The notes beneath the pieces are model-generated. The model worked only from the letters and a program-made list of their open reading frames with translations. It had not been told where the DNA came from and searched no databases. A program made the translations under genes and the position numbers. Below, piece after piece: positions 47,985 to 59,849 of a DNA stretch of 64,000 nucleotides. The DNA is from Phlegmacium glaucopus (Eukaryota; Basidiomycota; Agaricomycetes; Agaricales; Cortinariaceae): assembly GCA_015039465.1 (NCBI GenBank), contig MU130013.1:1-64000 (forward strand), written 5' to 3'. The first letter of the stretch is position 1, and the number at the start of each line of letters is the position of its first letter.

Positions 47985-49468
47985 GGGTATGTTTTCATCC
48001 AAATTTGGTACGGTCGGATCATCAAGTTACAGGTGGTGTTTTCTGACTCTCCATATGCTTTTTAACCGCAGAAAAACATAATGATACATATATATATAAG
48101 GTCAGAAAAGTTGTCTAGTAAGATGACATGTGTTCAAGGTGCTATTAGAAAAAATAAATTAAGCCCTCGGGGGGGGTACTACGGTACCCCCACCTCGGGT
48201 CATGGACTAAAATCCCGGGACCCCCCTGGATTTTTCAAGTTGAGAAGTTTTGCTTCTCGAGCACGAGCACGAGCTAGGGATTGCTGGAATACCTTTTGCT
48301 TCGTCCCACAGGTGTTTAGTAGACAAAACGTAATACTAATATATTACGAGTCCTACGTAAGTAAAAGACCCGTTCTTTCTTAGTGCTATTATAATACTCG
48401 TTCATTAAACTCCCAAGCTAAAATATTGGTGGCGGCGTCTGGACCCTGGTGCTCCCTAGTGACATTCAAAGCAAAGTTGCGGTGACCAAATGTTGTGCAC
48501 TATATATGGTATAACAATATGTACCGTTGCCGACCAGGGTCATGGTCTGTTTTTACTTTTTGATTTTGATTTTGATCGTTGGGTTGATATCTTAGGTTCA
48601 TGAGTGAGATCCCCAAATATAGTCCCTGAGAACTCTTCATAATATCCTTTTTAATATCCCTGCGAGTTTTCATGGCTATCGGGATATTCGATCTTGAGGA
48701 GTTTCCCTCGGAATGTCAAAATATTGGCAGCAGCTACCCACGGCATGTCATCGAAGGTTCTTTTTTGTTTGTTCTGTGAGAAAAAAGATCTAGAGTCATC
48801 TAAAGAAGGCCCTCTTTAAGATGTACAATCTCATCATTGTCCAATGTCATTTCCCCGTTTTCATCTGATAAATCTGAGTCCAGTTCAGTTGATTTTTCAA
48901 TTTTGTCACTTGCTTCAAGAAGTCTCTTCCCTGGCCTGCAAATTGTGTATACGTGCTATAGTGGCTTTCCTCTTCCTGGGCATTGTTGATATGGGAGGGG
49001 GTGAGGCTTTTCAGACGTGTATCAATGCAATCTCTAGTTACCAAGTCTTATTTTGGAAACTACACCTTCAATTCTCAGATATATTTAAATTTACACGTGA
49101 ATTCAGCTAAATCAGTATATTTCGAACAAACCCCAGGGACCATATCTTTCAAAATCCATTGGGGGACCTGTTTTTGACACGCTTTTGGCCTTAATGAGCG
49201 TGTACTTTCCTTTTTGATCATGTCACATCTCACACACGTGACTTTGCAGGATGTGGATGACAACTACCTTATGTAACGGAGTACCACTAGGTAGAGGACC
49301 CCCGTCACTAGTCCATCTTTGTAATATAAATAAAATCCATTATGGAAGTTATGACCCTGGTCGGCAACGGTAAATATGTTAGAGGCATATGTATATAAAA
49401 TGTAGCATTGTCCTTGGTATTTCCACCAACCCTGCTTCAAAGCCTTCTGAATCGCAAGCTCATTAGAT
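47985..49468. other. Repeat-rich intergenic region before the small secreted protein gene
   Basis: Positions 47985-48010 match the MITE-like element at 24204-24229 (25/26, inverse). A GC hairpin GGGGTACTACGGTACCCC lies near 48173-48190. A perfect 21-nt inverted repeat pairs 48523-48543 with 49351-49371, 828 bp apart. No gene is supported here. Confidence 0.5.
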
Positions 49469-49756
49469 ATGAAATCAATTCTCATCACCTTTTTCGCCCT
49501 CACCAGCCTTGCCTCATACTGCCTCGCAATTAAACCTTACCTGGTCGCCTACTACCAAAATCCTAGCGGACGGCGCCAACTCTCGGAGTTCAGTACACCC
49601 AGGGACAAGGCCACTTTAGAGTCCTTCATCACAAATGACCTGAGTGGTACGACGGATGGTGATTGGTATCGACTTCCAGCAGAGGGTGCGATCAATGCTA
49701 TTATCGAGAGGACCTGGAACCTAGGGGGTGGTGTATACGACTTGCCCTACCGTTAA
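49469..49756 (+). CDS. Small secreted protein, 95 aa
   Basis: A single ORF with a strong predicted signal peptide (MKSILITFFALTSLASYCLA), followed by a short mature region starting about IKPYLVAYYQNPSGRR and containing GDWYRLPAEGAINAIIERTW. No cysteine remains in the mature part. No family is recognised. It lies alone in repeat-rich DNA, a common setting for fast-evolving secreted fungal proteins. The signal peptide and the clean ATG-to-stop frame are the only evidence that it is a gene, so it may extend by splicing. Confidence 0.5.
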   Translation: MKSILITFFALTSLASYCLAIKPYLVAYYQNPSGRRQLSEFSTPRDKATLESFITNDLSGTTDGDWYRLPAEGAINAIIERTWNLGGGVYDLPYR

Positions 49757-51006
49757 AATTAAACCTGGGCCTACTGTAAGCGCTATTGAGCCATCACCAT
49801 TCGTGTTTGCTGATCAAAGTTTACTTTGTTAAGATAACTCGTCAAGTTGTGAATTTAGTATTTATGTTCGAGTTGAAGATCTCCTGCTATGAATTACCTT
49901 CTATCCCCTTTTCATCATACAAGTCCATTTTCATACACAGAACTGCCCGGGGGGGGGGGGGGGGTGGTGTTTGGCGGCTTCAATTTAGCTTTGAGGAATT
50001 TGATCTATTCTGACCAGTTATATTCTTGCTCGCTTCCTGCTCTTTTACATTTCGTGTAGTCTTACTAGGGCTCTTAGCTTTATCGATAGCCATTTTGTTA
50101 CTTTTGAAAGATTTTTGTTTCAGTCCTATTTATTGAACTTGAGCAGCATCAGGAAGTTCACAACTTACTTGTTCGCTCTTTGCCGCTTTTGGGCTTTTGT
50201 CGGGTCCAAAAAAAAACTAGGCTGACAGGTTGAATATAAATTTGAACCAGATCAAGGGACATCTCGTTAGGAATTATGTACACGTGACAAGTTAGAAAGA
50301 GGATCAACTTCAACTTGTCACTTTCACGCTTTTTTCCGCTTTTATTTGCTTGCACAAGCAAAAAAAAAGTAAATTGTGAAACTACTGATGCCAGTAAGGT
50401 TTATTGTCTATGCTTGATATCGCAGAAGCCTTATCTTACAGGACAGTGGTGCATATACTGTGTTAGATACTGAAATAAAAACATTCATAACAAGTATATT
50501 CAAAATTACTGTATAAATAACCTATCCACGCACTAAGTTTTTCCGTTCGTCAACACCACACAAAGTCACCCGGGCCGGTCAACTGTGGGTTTGCACAAAT
50601 TATCACTCTTCACTTTCCGCTAGCACTCCAGGCCGACATGAACTTCATAAATATGGAAGGAAGACTCTGAACGGGTTTTATAAGCCCAACTTCAGGTGAT
50701 GGATAATTGTGAAGATGTACGTAGTTTGTAAACTTTACGCCGTCCTCATCCTCCGAAAATAACTTATTTAATATCATTGTCACCCAAGTCTGGGGATTTA
50801 CTTCCATTGAACATGTGATTGATACAGAGCCTAAAATCATATATACTAGTAGTACACAAGGAGGAAGAAAAGATATAAACTATCGTGATAGATTCAGAAT
50901 TTTTAGTACTAATATCCGAAACAGAGGTTGAAAAACGCGTCAGAAACTTGTGTAACCACTGCGTACTAGTTAGTAGTACGGTGTAAAAAAAAAAAAAAAA
51001 AGTCCA
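49757..51006. other. Intergenic region
   Basis: No gene is recognised. A 16-nt G run lies at 49949-49964 and a poly-A run of about 18 nt at 50984-51001. Both are prone to sequencing error. Confidence 0.5.
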
Positions 51007-52748
51007 TCAAGGAATATAAATCACCACAAGCGCATTCACTACCAACTTCTCCAACTCGCCATTCGAAACGAAATAAACCCGTTGTCTCCCGACGACAGGA
51101 GGTACACTCGGGTTGCTCCAATCACTGAGAACGGTAATGTTCGCATCTGCAAGCGATGCCGCCCCGCTCGCTTCCACTTTCGACCGAATCACATCAAACT
51201 CTTGATCGTTTGGATTAGAACCGAAAGCTCCTCGGGCAGGTGGTGATGATAATCCCCTTGGAGCAGCACTGAAAGGCATCCTCATCCCGCCAGTTCTTGA
51301 CGCGTTCACAGGGTCGTCTTCAAAGAACTCAAGGGTGCGATCTGCTGGCCAGATGTACCCACCAGCTGTCCAATGAAGCTCCGGCGCCAATTTATGAAGT
51401 TTGAACGCGTTATAAATCAGTAAATCTGCACCTTTGAGCTAAACATTTGATGAATATAGATGTTATAGCATGGTAATTTCACTCAAAGTCAAGACAAACA
51501 TACCTGAGGAACAAGGGAATTCGCAGTGACTTCCGCCGGATTGACTTGATAGTCGTGGTTCAAGTGGAAAGCGATATTTCGTCCACGAGACGTGTTCAGG
51601 ATAGGTGCCAACAAATCGAAGAATCCGTCAGACGGGATAATGAGAGCATCCGAGACGGAGGTAGCGGAAGGATTGTACGGCTTTAGGTAGACCGCGTAGG
51701 AGAAAGTTAGACAGCATCCTTTCTGGACTGTCTCGATTCTATATTCACAGTCAGCAGGAAACGCTAACCAATCCATATCCCCAGCTTGTCCTCCTGATCC
51801 TTGGAATCTCTCTTCGTGACCGAGAGAATCACGAACCACAAGACTGCCACCACGGAAACGTACGGGCAGGGTGACGATGATGGTCGCCGATCGGCCATCG
51901 TTGTTCAAAATGGCCGGGTTTTGGTTCGCCAAATGGCTTCCGGTGTTAATCACGTCCAATCTATCTCTAACGATAAAGAGATGGTTTCCTGGAGGAAGGT
52001 TGGGGAATAGTGCAGCACGCACGGAATCGAGGATAGGATGGTTGGCGATCTCGAGAGAGAGCGTGAGTGGATAACTCGGTGGGAAAAAGAGGGCATCCCG
52101 ATCCCCGTAGTTGCTAAAATCTGTCCTTGGATGAGGTTTGCAAGCCGCGATGAGGACATCTAATGATGGTGGGTTGGTATACCCAATATCGATGGGAAAA
52201 TCAAGAGAGTGCGAGACCCCATTCTGCAGATCGATGGATGAGGGGGAGGATCAGGTTTGCGTTATTTATAAAGGAGTATGGAAAAAAGAACCCACTTTGG
52301 TTCGGAAGAAAAGTACCATCTGAGCTGGTCCCAGTGGAATCCGTCCAGTAGTAGCGATCTGACGATCCTTTGCAGCGATTAGAGTTGCGACTTGTTGACG
52401 ATACATCAGCTCATCCCGATTGTATCCATCGGCGGGCTGAGGCATGTTGGGTCGACCATATGGTCCAGGGGACTTTGGTGCTTTCTCGATCTGAAACCCG
52501 GAAGTGCTGGTGGGTCTGCGGATGTCTGGGGAACGAGTGACTCCAGGTGGCACAGGGGATGACGCTCTGCTGATGGGTTTCATAGGCATCGTGGGCATCG
52601 GGGATGGGGCTCTGCTGAGAGGCCTCATGGGCTGCGGAGCCATGGGAGTATTATAGTAAGATTGGCCATCGGATGGTCGAGAAGATGGCATCCCATAGTA
52701 AGGAACTGGAGAGGAGCTCCTGTTGATGGGCATCGGTGAGGAATACAT
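51007..52748 (-). CDS. Conserved basidiomycete protein of unknown function
   Basis: Three exons: 52296-52748, 51504-52223 and 51007-51438. Phases agree; 534 aa. The first about 115 residues are low-complexity, rich in Pro, Ser, Met and Arg, with repeated SRA(P/S)SPxP words (LSRAPSPMP, ISRASSPVP). The remainder is well ordered: SLDFPIDIGYTNPPSLDVLI, SYPLTLSLEIANHPIL, FPNLPPGNHLF, IVTLPVRFRGGSLVV, GDMDWLAFPADCEYRIETV and APELHWTAGGYIWPADRT. I recall very similar uncharacterised proteins in many mushroom genomes. The RFRGGSLVV...DMDWLAFPADCEY pattern resembles a 2OG-Fe(II) oxygenase-like double-stranded beta-helix, but an HxD...H iron triad is not clear, so no enzyme function is claimed. Confidence 0.8.
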
Positions 52749-53415
52749 GATTCGAGATAGTAGACGATGTCGGAGGTTCCAAGGTCCAAGGTCAGAAATG
52801 GGGGTAGGGGTGTGGCTTTTGTACGCTGTCAAAACACGCACGCCAGTTACTTGATGGAGGACAGATATAGTTTGTCGATGCTTCCCAAAGTTATATATTC
52901 ATCGGAAATATCTCCATCATGGATCACGAAAGGAAATAAAGGACCGGCGGCACCGTCACGGTGGGCCATTCTATTTCAATATAATGGCAATCATCAAAGG
53001 ATCAACGACTACTCACATCTATTTATTTGATGATGCGTTGGGCATAAGATTGTTTATTAGTATTGCGCTTTGTGACTTGTCGACTATTACCAATACTTAT
53101 ACAAGTAAAAAAAAGAATGTAAAGCGAGTAGGTGGTACGAGAAAACAAGGACATAATCAACTACCCAAGAAGCATGATATCGATGAAATAAGGGGACGGT
53201 ATGGATATGATGGGGATTGGACCTCTTGAAGGTGCAGATGAAGTTAACACCCCATCTACGCGTGCACGCCCCTGACCACGGACAGAAGAAGTCAAAGGAG
53301 GAAACCGAGCATATAAGAAGTGCATAAAATAGATGCCGCCTGTCACGGTCGCATTTCAAAATTTCAACGTTTTCGGATTGTAAGAATAGTAATCCAGAAA
53401 TCAACTTACACGTAT
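52749..53415. other. Intergenic region containing a duplicated segment
   Basis: Positions 53034-53230 are a direct duplicate of about 55915-56120, sharing ATGCGTTGGGCATA, TTGTTTATTAGTATTG, AGAATGTAAAGC and GAAAACAAGGA in order. No gene is supported. Confidence 0.55.
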
Positions 53416-54833
53416 TCATTCATTGTTCTCCTCTTCTTTGGGTTGGTCCTCGTCGCTCTCCTCAAATAGACTCAACAACAACCAAAGAATATATTTTGGT
53501 GGAGTCCTGGTCTCCTCCGGAGTTGACTCCCATAGGACGTTTATTTCTTGCCGCAGCGACCACAAGAATCGTCGACCGGCGGTCTTGAAATACTCAGATT
53601 TTCCGTTGTCAATGATTGCTCTCAATGTGGCCCCAATTAGTCGTTTTGACTCGGGTGTCATCGATTTATCCTCAAGCGACCTGAAGGCTGCAAAGAACAT
53701 CTCGATCATGAATCCAACTCCCCCATGCCCCCCCATGTCTTGGAATCCCCAGAGTTGATTTGCGTATGGTTGTGGACCTTGTAGTTCAAGTCCACTTGCG
53801 GGCCCGACTGCTCGTTGAGTGTCAAAAAGCCTGTGCAACCCGGGATTGGTCAGTAGTCTACCCAGACCCACTAAGTCGATTCGGGACGTCAAAGGATCAA
53901 AGTTGGGTCGCCGTCTGGGATCGGCACAAACCAAGAGGTGACAAATTAACAAGCGGGGGGGTATCAGATGCGGTATGAACCACTCCAAGGGCTCAGGAGG
54001 TGTCCCCCCCAATTTATGTTTGTCCACATTGCCGGTAGATACATCTTTGATGGCCATTCATAGAAAATGCCTTCCAAATGCTCAAAAGGCGTCACAACGA
54101 AAAGGTAGGAATTAAGGTCCATTATTACTGAGTCGATTGCGGGATCCACTCGCTGGTCCAGGTCATACAAGGACCCTTCCATTGCATCAATGTGGTCCCT
54201 CCAAGAGGGAGATATGGATGAATGCCGGAATGAACTCGACTAATAGCGCCATGTGATTGCTAGATAACCCATGGAATAGATATTGCCGCATTCTTGAGCG
54301 CTCCAAAGAACCGCTAAGCCGTTGGAAAAGTTGTAGATAGTCGCGGACCCATTGCTGCACAAGGGTCGCTCCAAGTGCAGCGGTGATGCTGAAACCCAGA
54401 CCTATGTACCAAAAAATGTTGACCCGGAGGTCGGAAGCATTCAACGTAAACTGTTCCAATGGCTGGAGTGGTGATATGATAGTCTGGGAGCCATTGGGTC
54501 CGAGTTGTTGCGAGATCTGGGCGAGGAGAACCACGGTTTGGCTCAACAATGCATTTGTGCGATCTGTAGGATCTGGCTTGAGGTTCTTGGATGCATCAAC
54601 AAGGAAGGCGGTTAAAACGGCAGAAAAGAGACCAGCCTAAGTAAAGCAGATGAGTTTTAAGAAGAAATCCGGATTAGTGGAATGTATACTATACGCACGA
54701 AGATGATGATGCTATCCATGTCGTCTTTCCAAGTCTCCATGAGGGCTCTGTCGTAACTTTCTGCCTCCTTGTTGTATATAGACCATAATTTGTCTGCACG
54801 ACTGTCAAAATCCGCTTCGTTATCGGTAGACAT
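53416..54833 (-). pseudogene. DUF6535-type membrane protein gene, internally degenerate
   Basis: The exons 54699-54833 and 54187-54636 are well formed. They read KLWSIYNKEAESYDRALMET, then across an intron AGLFSAVLTAFLVDASKNL, SQTVVLLAQISQQLGPNGSQ, ASDLRVNIFWYIGLGFSITA and ALGATLVQQWVRDYL, the DUF6535 core. The frame then ends at 54187, just after FIHISLLEGPH, where family members continue with further helices. A separate ORF (53416-54057) encodes a C-terminal region typical of the same proteins (DPLTSRIDLVGLGRLLTNPG, GYG-like FQDMGGHGGVGFMIEMFF). The middle is missing or out of frame; a run of G/C near 54004 may be a frameshift site. Probably a pseudogene made by internal deletion. Confidence 0.6.
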
Positions 54834-55147
54834 CCCAGCAGCGTAGAACGAATGACTGAAGATATTCCTTCCGGAACCACACGTAAAACCGCAGGTTAGC
54901 TTAGGAAATAAAGGTACGACATGTTCAGCTTCATACGCTCTACCCTATTGCAGATGCAAAGCCAAAGCCAGAGCCAAAGTTAGACCCAGGATCGTCTCAT
55001 TGTCGTCTCTGAAGGTACGTAAGGTACCAGGAACCAGTAAACGTACCAAATAAGGTAGGTAGCGGAGGTTCGGCAACTTCGGCTTGGGTTACTACCGTAG
55101 CCCAAACAGTGGTAAATAACTGTGTACCGATTGTACATTGACATTGA
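54834..55147. other. Short intergenic segment
   Basis: Upstream of the DUF6535 gene. Short G/C-rich repeats (AGCCAAAGCCAGAGCCAAAG at 54959-54978) are present but no gene is seen. Confidence 0.4.
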
Positions 55148-55914
55148 TAAGGTAGAGGACATCCACATCCCACCAACGTCACGTGGCATTACTTTTGTGT
55201 GACGCTCAGCTCCAAATGAGGAAATTTAAGTTAAAAAAGCCTCTGCTGAGTCGAACAGATGCATTTTATCAGTTTTGCCTTATAAAATCTCTTTGAAATC
55301 ATGTTAAGATATTATATCCCCGACGGTTTACTCGAGCGATCAAAATTAAGTGAGCTGAATCAAGATTACGATGAGAGTAACGGTACTAGTACCAACTACC
55401 ATGACTGATAACAAGGTAATTACAAACTATGTACGCACTATATGAAGACTATATACTGTAAATGGACTATTGACTATATACTGATTAAAATAAGCTTTGT
55501 TAATAAATGGGTTGTTCATCAGAAATAAGGTAGGTTAGCCCTTCTCAAGATCATCCATTAAGCTTTCAGGAAGTATGCGATGGCCGGCCTTTCTTAATAT
55601 TTTCCATCCTCCGCGGAGCAAATTTGTGTTTACGTGCCATGTTCAACACGGTCGGGCAAGGCTTTCGAGACGCGTTGTGCCAATATGCACGCATTTGGCT
55701 CTAAAATTAGATTCAGCACTTTCAGATCAAACAGTATAGTATTATTTTCTATCTAGGGACTAAAATTAATCAGTTAAGTACAACTTTTATAAGATAAATT
55801 TGTGCTAAAGCACATGTAGCGGCTACAAAGTCAATTTTTAAGATTTTTTACTGGATTTGGGTGTGTCACAGCCGTGCACGTGACGTTGGTGGGATGTGGA
55901 TGTCCTCTACCTTA
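55148..55914. mobile_element. Tc1/mariner-like MITE (TA target duplication)
   Basis: Inverted repeats of about 36 bp run inwards from AGGTAGAGGACATCCACATC at 55150 and from its complement ending at 55912. They extend through CCACCAACGTCACGTG. Each side is flanked by TA (55148-55149 and 55913-55914), the target duplication of Tc1/mariner elements. The interior is AT-rich without a transposase frame. Confidence 0.8.
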
Positions 55915-56120
55915 GAATGCGTTGGGCATATGATTGTTTATTAGTATTGGACTTTGTCGAATATTACCAATAGTTATACAAGCAAAAAAAAAAAGAATGT
56001 AAAGCAAGTAGATGGTACAAGAAAACAAGGAATAGAATCAACTACCCCAAAAAGCAAAATGCCAAAAAGAAAGGGATGGATGATATCGATGGAATAAAAT
56101 GGAGCGATATGGATAATGAT
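55915..56120. repeat. Direct duplicate of 53034-53230
   Basis: It starts exactly at the right border of the MITE with a GCGTTGGGCATA block and runs towards the 3' end of the GT90 gene. See the entry for 52749-53415. Confidence 0.75.
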
Positions 56121-56176
56121 GGGTTAATGTCCGATGCAAAAACAAGAGCGTGTGTTGGGGTTTCTACAAAAATATA

Positions 56177-58382
56177 TCAAAGCGAGAAATTCATCGTATC
56201 ACGGTCATCTGCCCAGAGTCGTGCCCATTCCAGACATAGTCTATATACATACGCTGATAACATTACCTTAGTTGAGGTTTAAGGAAACAACGAAAAAAGC
56301 GATTAATTCTCACCTTCCATATCCACGGTCCGACCAACAGTCTGTTTCCATTGCTTTCCAGCCCTAGCAATCCTGCGTAACAAACGGTCGGCTTCTACTG
56401 TCTTTCGTTGCTCTGCAGGTACTGATGCTTGTGTCGAATTGGCTGCTTCCAATGTTGACTGCGATGGACCTGAAAAATAAGCATGGATATTGTATATCTC
56501 CCTGTACGTTGAAGAAAGAGGGATGAAATGAACCCTGAATATAGAGATAGTTAGATCAAAGAAAGAAAGAAAAAAGGTTACTACAGAGCGTACCAAGGTT
56601 GGATCCAATCTGAGAAGTATTCGTCGTAGACTGTTGCCTTGATGGGAACACTGTCACTGGCGAGGAATGCTAGGAAACGACCACTATAGCTCATTCCATC
56701 CATATCGATGAGGTATTTATAGGTCCAGTGTTTGCCAAGTGGCACCGTATCGCCGAATCGATGATCCCGCTCAAGCGCCGCCTGACCTCCAGGGTAGCCC
56801 TCTGAAGCAACAGCTTTGACGAAGGCAGCATTCATGATTTCTTCATTAAGCCTAGCGACAGGGACGGCAGCAGCGGCATAGTTAGAACTTGAAGACGCAG
56901 GTTCCGGGAAAGTAACAATTCGCGTTGCATTTGACTTGTCTGAAGCCATACGGAGGAATCTAGACCGAAATTTTAATGAACTGAAATCCCTGAAAAGGAA
57001 GGTTTAAACACACCTATGTCGTTGATAATAAGGAGCAAAGCCAGGCGGGTGACTTCCACCACCTGTTGTGGCCCCTCTCCAAAAGATCTTATCATGTTTA
57101 TACTCCCAAGGAACCTCCATCGGGTCAATGTCCCTTAGTTCTAGGTTAATTGGATCCCATCCGTACGTATACCGTCTCGTGCTTCCGTAATAGTAGTGGC
57201 TGGGAATCTTGATATCCAGGAAGCCTTTTGCCTTCGCAGGGCTGAATACGGGGTATAGTGCCGGTATTGAACGCCAGTCAGAGAAAAAGTGACCCTGGGT
57301 GTGATGGGTATAGGGTGTATCGCAGAAATCGAGTTTTGAAGAAGTATGTTTTGTGAATGAAAAGTCGGAACCGGGTTTTATGACCGATGATGCAAGATAG
57401 TTTTTCCCTTGAATAGTGGAATTTCGTAGTGAAGAGAAGAGACGCCGCGCTGAGCTTTGTGGAGTACATGTTCGTCGCCAGGCCTCCCAGAGGTTCCCGT
57501 CATCGGCCCAATCTGGTTTGAATGGACCCCCGAGCATTTTCTCAATGCCAACTGTAAGATATATCGTTATCGGAAAACTAGACAAAAAAGGATGGCAGAA
57601 ACGTACCTGAAGAGTTTTGTGACGTCGTAAGATTTGGAAACATTTGATGTTCCCAAGGGACTAGCACTCTTCCTTCAGCTTTAGCGTTGACTGGAAAGTC
57701 CATATCTGGGAGCTGGGCAAGAAGAACTTGTCAGAGGAATACTAGTAACCCAAGAGATATAACAACATACTGTGCCCGCAAACTTTGTCATCATATTCTT
57801 AAAACCCCGGGCTCTGGCACTAACTTCCGTGTCGTGAAAATCAGGATTTCCTTCGAGGGTTGCAGAACCATTTCGTATCCGGACCAAGTCGATAGATGGA
57901 AGATGGCCCACTTGTCCCGAACGTCGTCGAATTTCTTCACCAGATAGTCCCCAGAAAGGCTTCAGGTCATCGATCAGGCTATCATACTCGTCGATCATCT
58001 TCACTTTGTTTTCCTGCGCGAAATTCCACCATCCATCAAAGCCTTTCGGGGGTGCGCGACCGTAACGACGCCTGTATTCTGTCACAGCAGCTTTTAATGT
58101 CTTGCTCTGCCCTTCAAGCTTAGCCTTGTACTTTCTCTCCGCCTCTTGCATGAGTCCTGGTATAGGATGTTTTCGAATAACGCTCTTTTCATTTCCGACG
58201 AAAGACAAGAGGTTGTTAGGTTGTGAGTTCTGGTCAACTAGAGCTTCTTCTAGCTGAGCATGATAACGTCGACCACTGTGGAAGCCGACCTGCATAAAGA
58301 TGAAGAGAACGCAGAACAGGAAGATATATCCACTGTTCCGACGTAGAAGGCTGGAAGAAGTGAGGGGATTTCGAGACCGCAT
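56177..58382 (-). CDS. Glycosyltransferase family 90 (CAP10-type) membrane protein
   Basis: Six exons: 57771-58382, 57607-57712, 57014-57551, 56594-56959, 56314-56534 and 56177-56253. Phases agree; 639 aa. It has a type II topology: a short basic N-terminus, one membrane anchor (GYIFLFCVLFIFMQVGF), then the luminal catalytic region. CAP10-type blocks follow: GRAPPKGFDGWWNFA, IDEYDSLIDDLKPFWGL, DKIFWRGATTGGG, PLGKHWTYKYLIDMDGMSYS, GRFLAFLASDSVPIKATVY, EYFSDWIQPW, HFIPLSSTYREIYNI, and YVYRLCLEWARLWADDR at the end. Relatives include Cryptococcus CAP10 and xylosyl- or glucosyltransferases of the secretory pathway. The donor sugar and acceptor cannot be told from sequence. Confidence 0.93.
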
Positions 58383-59849
58383 GTTGGTGCCGTAGCACTG
58401 CTCGACGGCGAAGCTCGTCGTTTGTGACGGCAGAATTTATTTACTCTTGTTTTTTTTTTCTCCTTCATATCAGCGGAACCGCAGTAAGCATCAAATATTG
58501 ATGATCTCTGTCTGAACTGCATCTATCACTGTCGCGCCCAACCCCAGGCTCTGAAACTTGGTGTTGAACGTTGATGATTGTCTACCGCGTTGATCCAAGT
58601 TCTATTTCTTGCTTGCAATTTTATTCTGCCAGCTGGCAGCCTGGCACTCCCAAAACGGAAAACATAATGTAAGATAACTAAGAATATATATTTGCAAAGA
58701 CTTCCGCATTCCCTCGACTGGTTAAGGACCCAGATGGCGCACACCCTCAACACCCACCTTTAGTCTAAAAATTAACCAACCATCCTTCTGGCAACATTTA
58801 GCATCAGCGGGTTCCTTCATCAAAAGGCAGCGATCAGTATGGCTTTTGCATCATTTCTCCTACGGTAGTCCCTACCACCTAGCTCCCATGACAGGCCTCT
58901 ATTTTCTCCGAGTCTATATAACTTGCACGCATCAGATTACAGCTTGAGTCTAGCTATTCCCTCTGTCCATGCTCCCTTTAGATAATCCGCCTGCAGTAGC
59001 GCCGATGCCAGACTGATCATCATGATTGAAATATTTTAGAGGGGGCCCGGGTGAAAAGCGGCTAGAGTCAGTCAATGTATAAAGGTTCAATTTAGGGATT
59101 ATCTGTCTAGCAAGAACGATTCTACTACAGGACCTTTTTCATGCAGGTGGCAGTTCGGGAGGGTATCAGCCTAATTATGGAGGCCATGCGGATGACTGCT
59201 GAAAAGGGTTGAACGAGTCTGAGTTAGCACAGGCATGATGACTGCAATCGGAGTATTGGTTTTGCTGGGAAAAAATTGAACAGACGACCAAAGGAGGGGG
59301 GACACAGTGGACACTGGGAATAAAAATAAGGTGCTCGCGAGGTATCAGTGTGTGAAATAGATAGATAGATATGATACTTGGAGGTAGACCTGTAAAGCGG
59401 GACTTGCCGACTCGTGTCGCGCGCTATCTATACCAACACTCAAAGCAAAAGACCCTAAATAGGAAGGTATATTTTCTGCGACAGAGAATATCGGCTCTTT
59501 CACTCCTCTCATCGTTTAAACTTTCTAAACAACAAGAAAATGTACCTTTACACCCATCAACAACTCTGCAGAGCAGTTTCGCAACTCAAGCTTCTATGTC
59601 CCGGTTTTCAAGTTCTAGTCCTTATATCGAGGGTTTTCGATCCTCATATCAGGACTGGTCACGAGTCCATATAGGAAGGTGACATAGCCCACCTGCTGAA
59701 TGTTAATGTAAAGGTACTATGTACATAGTAGTGGGAATTGTGCCTGTGCACTGTGATTGAATCCCACAACTGCCGAACTTGTTAAATATAAAAAGTATAC
59801 GTCTGACTGATACCATCGTTTCTGTGTCACTCTGTTGTTCTTTCATACT
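58383..59849. other. Intergenic region with a fragment duplicated from the next gene
   Basis: Mostly without coding signal. Positions 59135-59205 closely resemble 60478-60545 in exon 2 of the following gene (shared blocks TCATGCAG, CAGTTCGGGAGGG / CTGTTCAGGAGGG, ATTATGGAGG). This suggests a small duplicated, non-functional fragment. Confidence 0.5.

Noticed and set aside
51007..52223. Naming the 534 aa protein a 2OG-Fe(II) dioxygenase
   Set aside because: The fold-like pattern is suggestive, but the HxD...H iron ligands are not evident.
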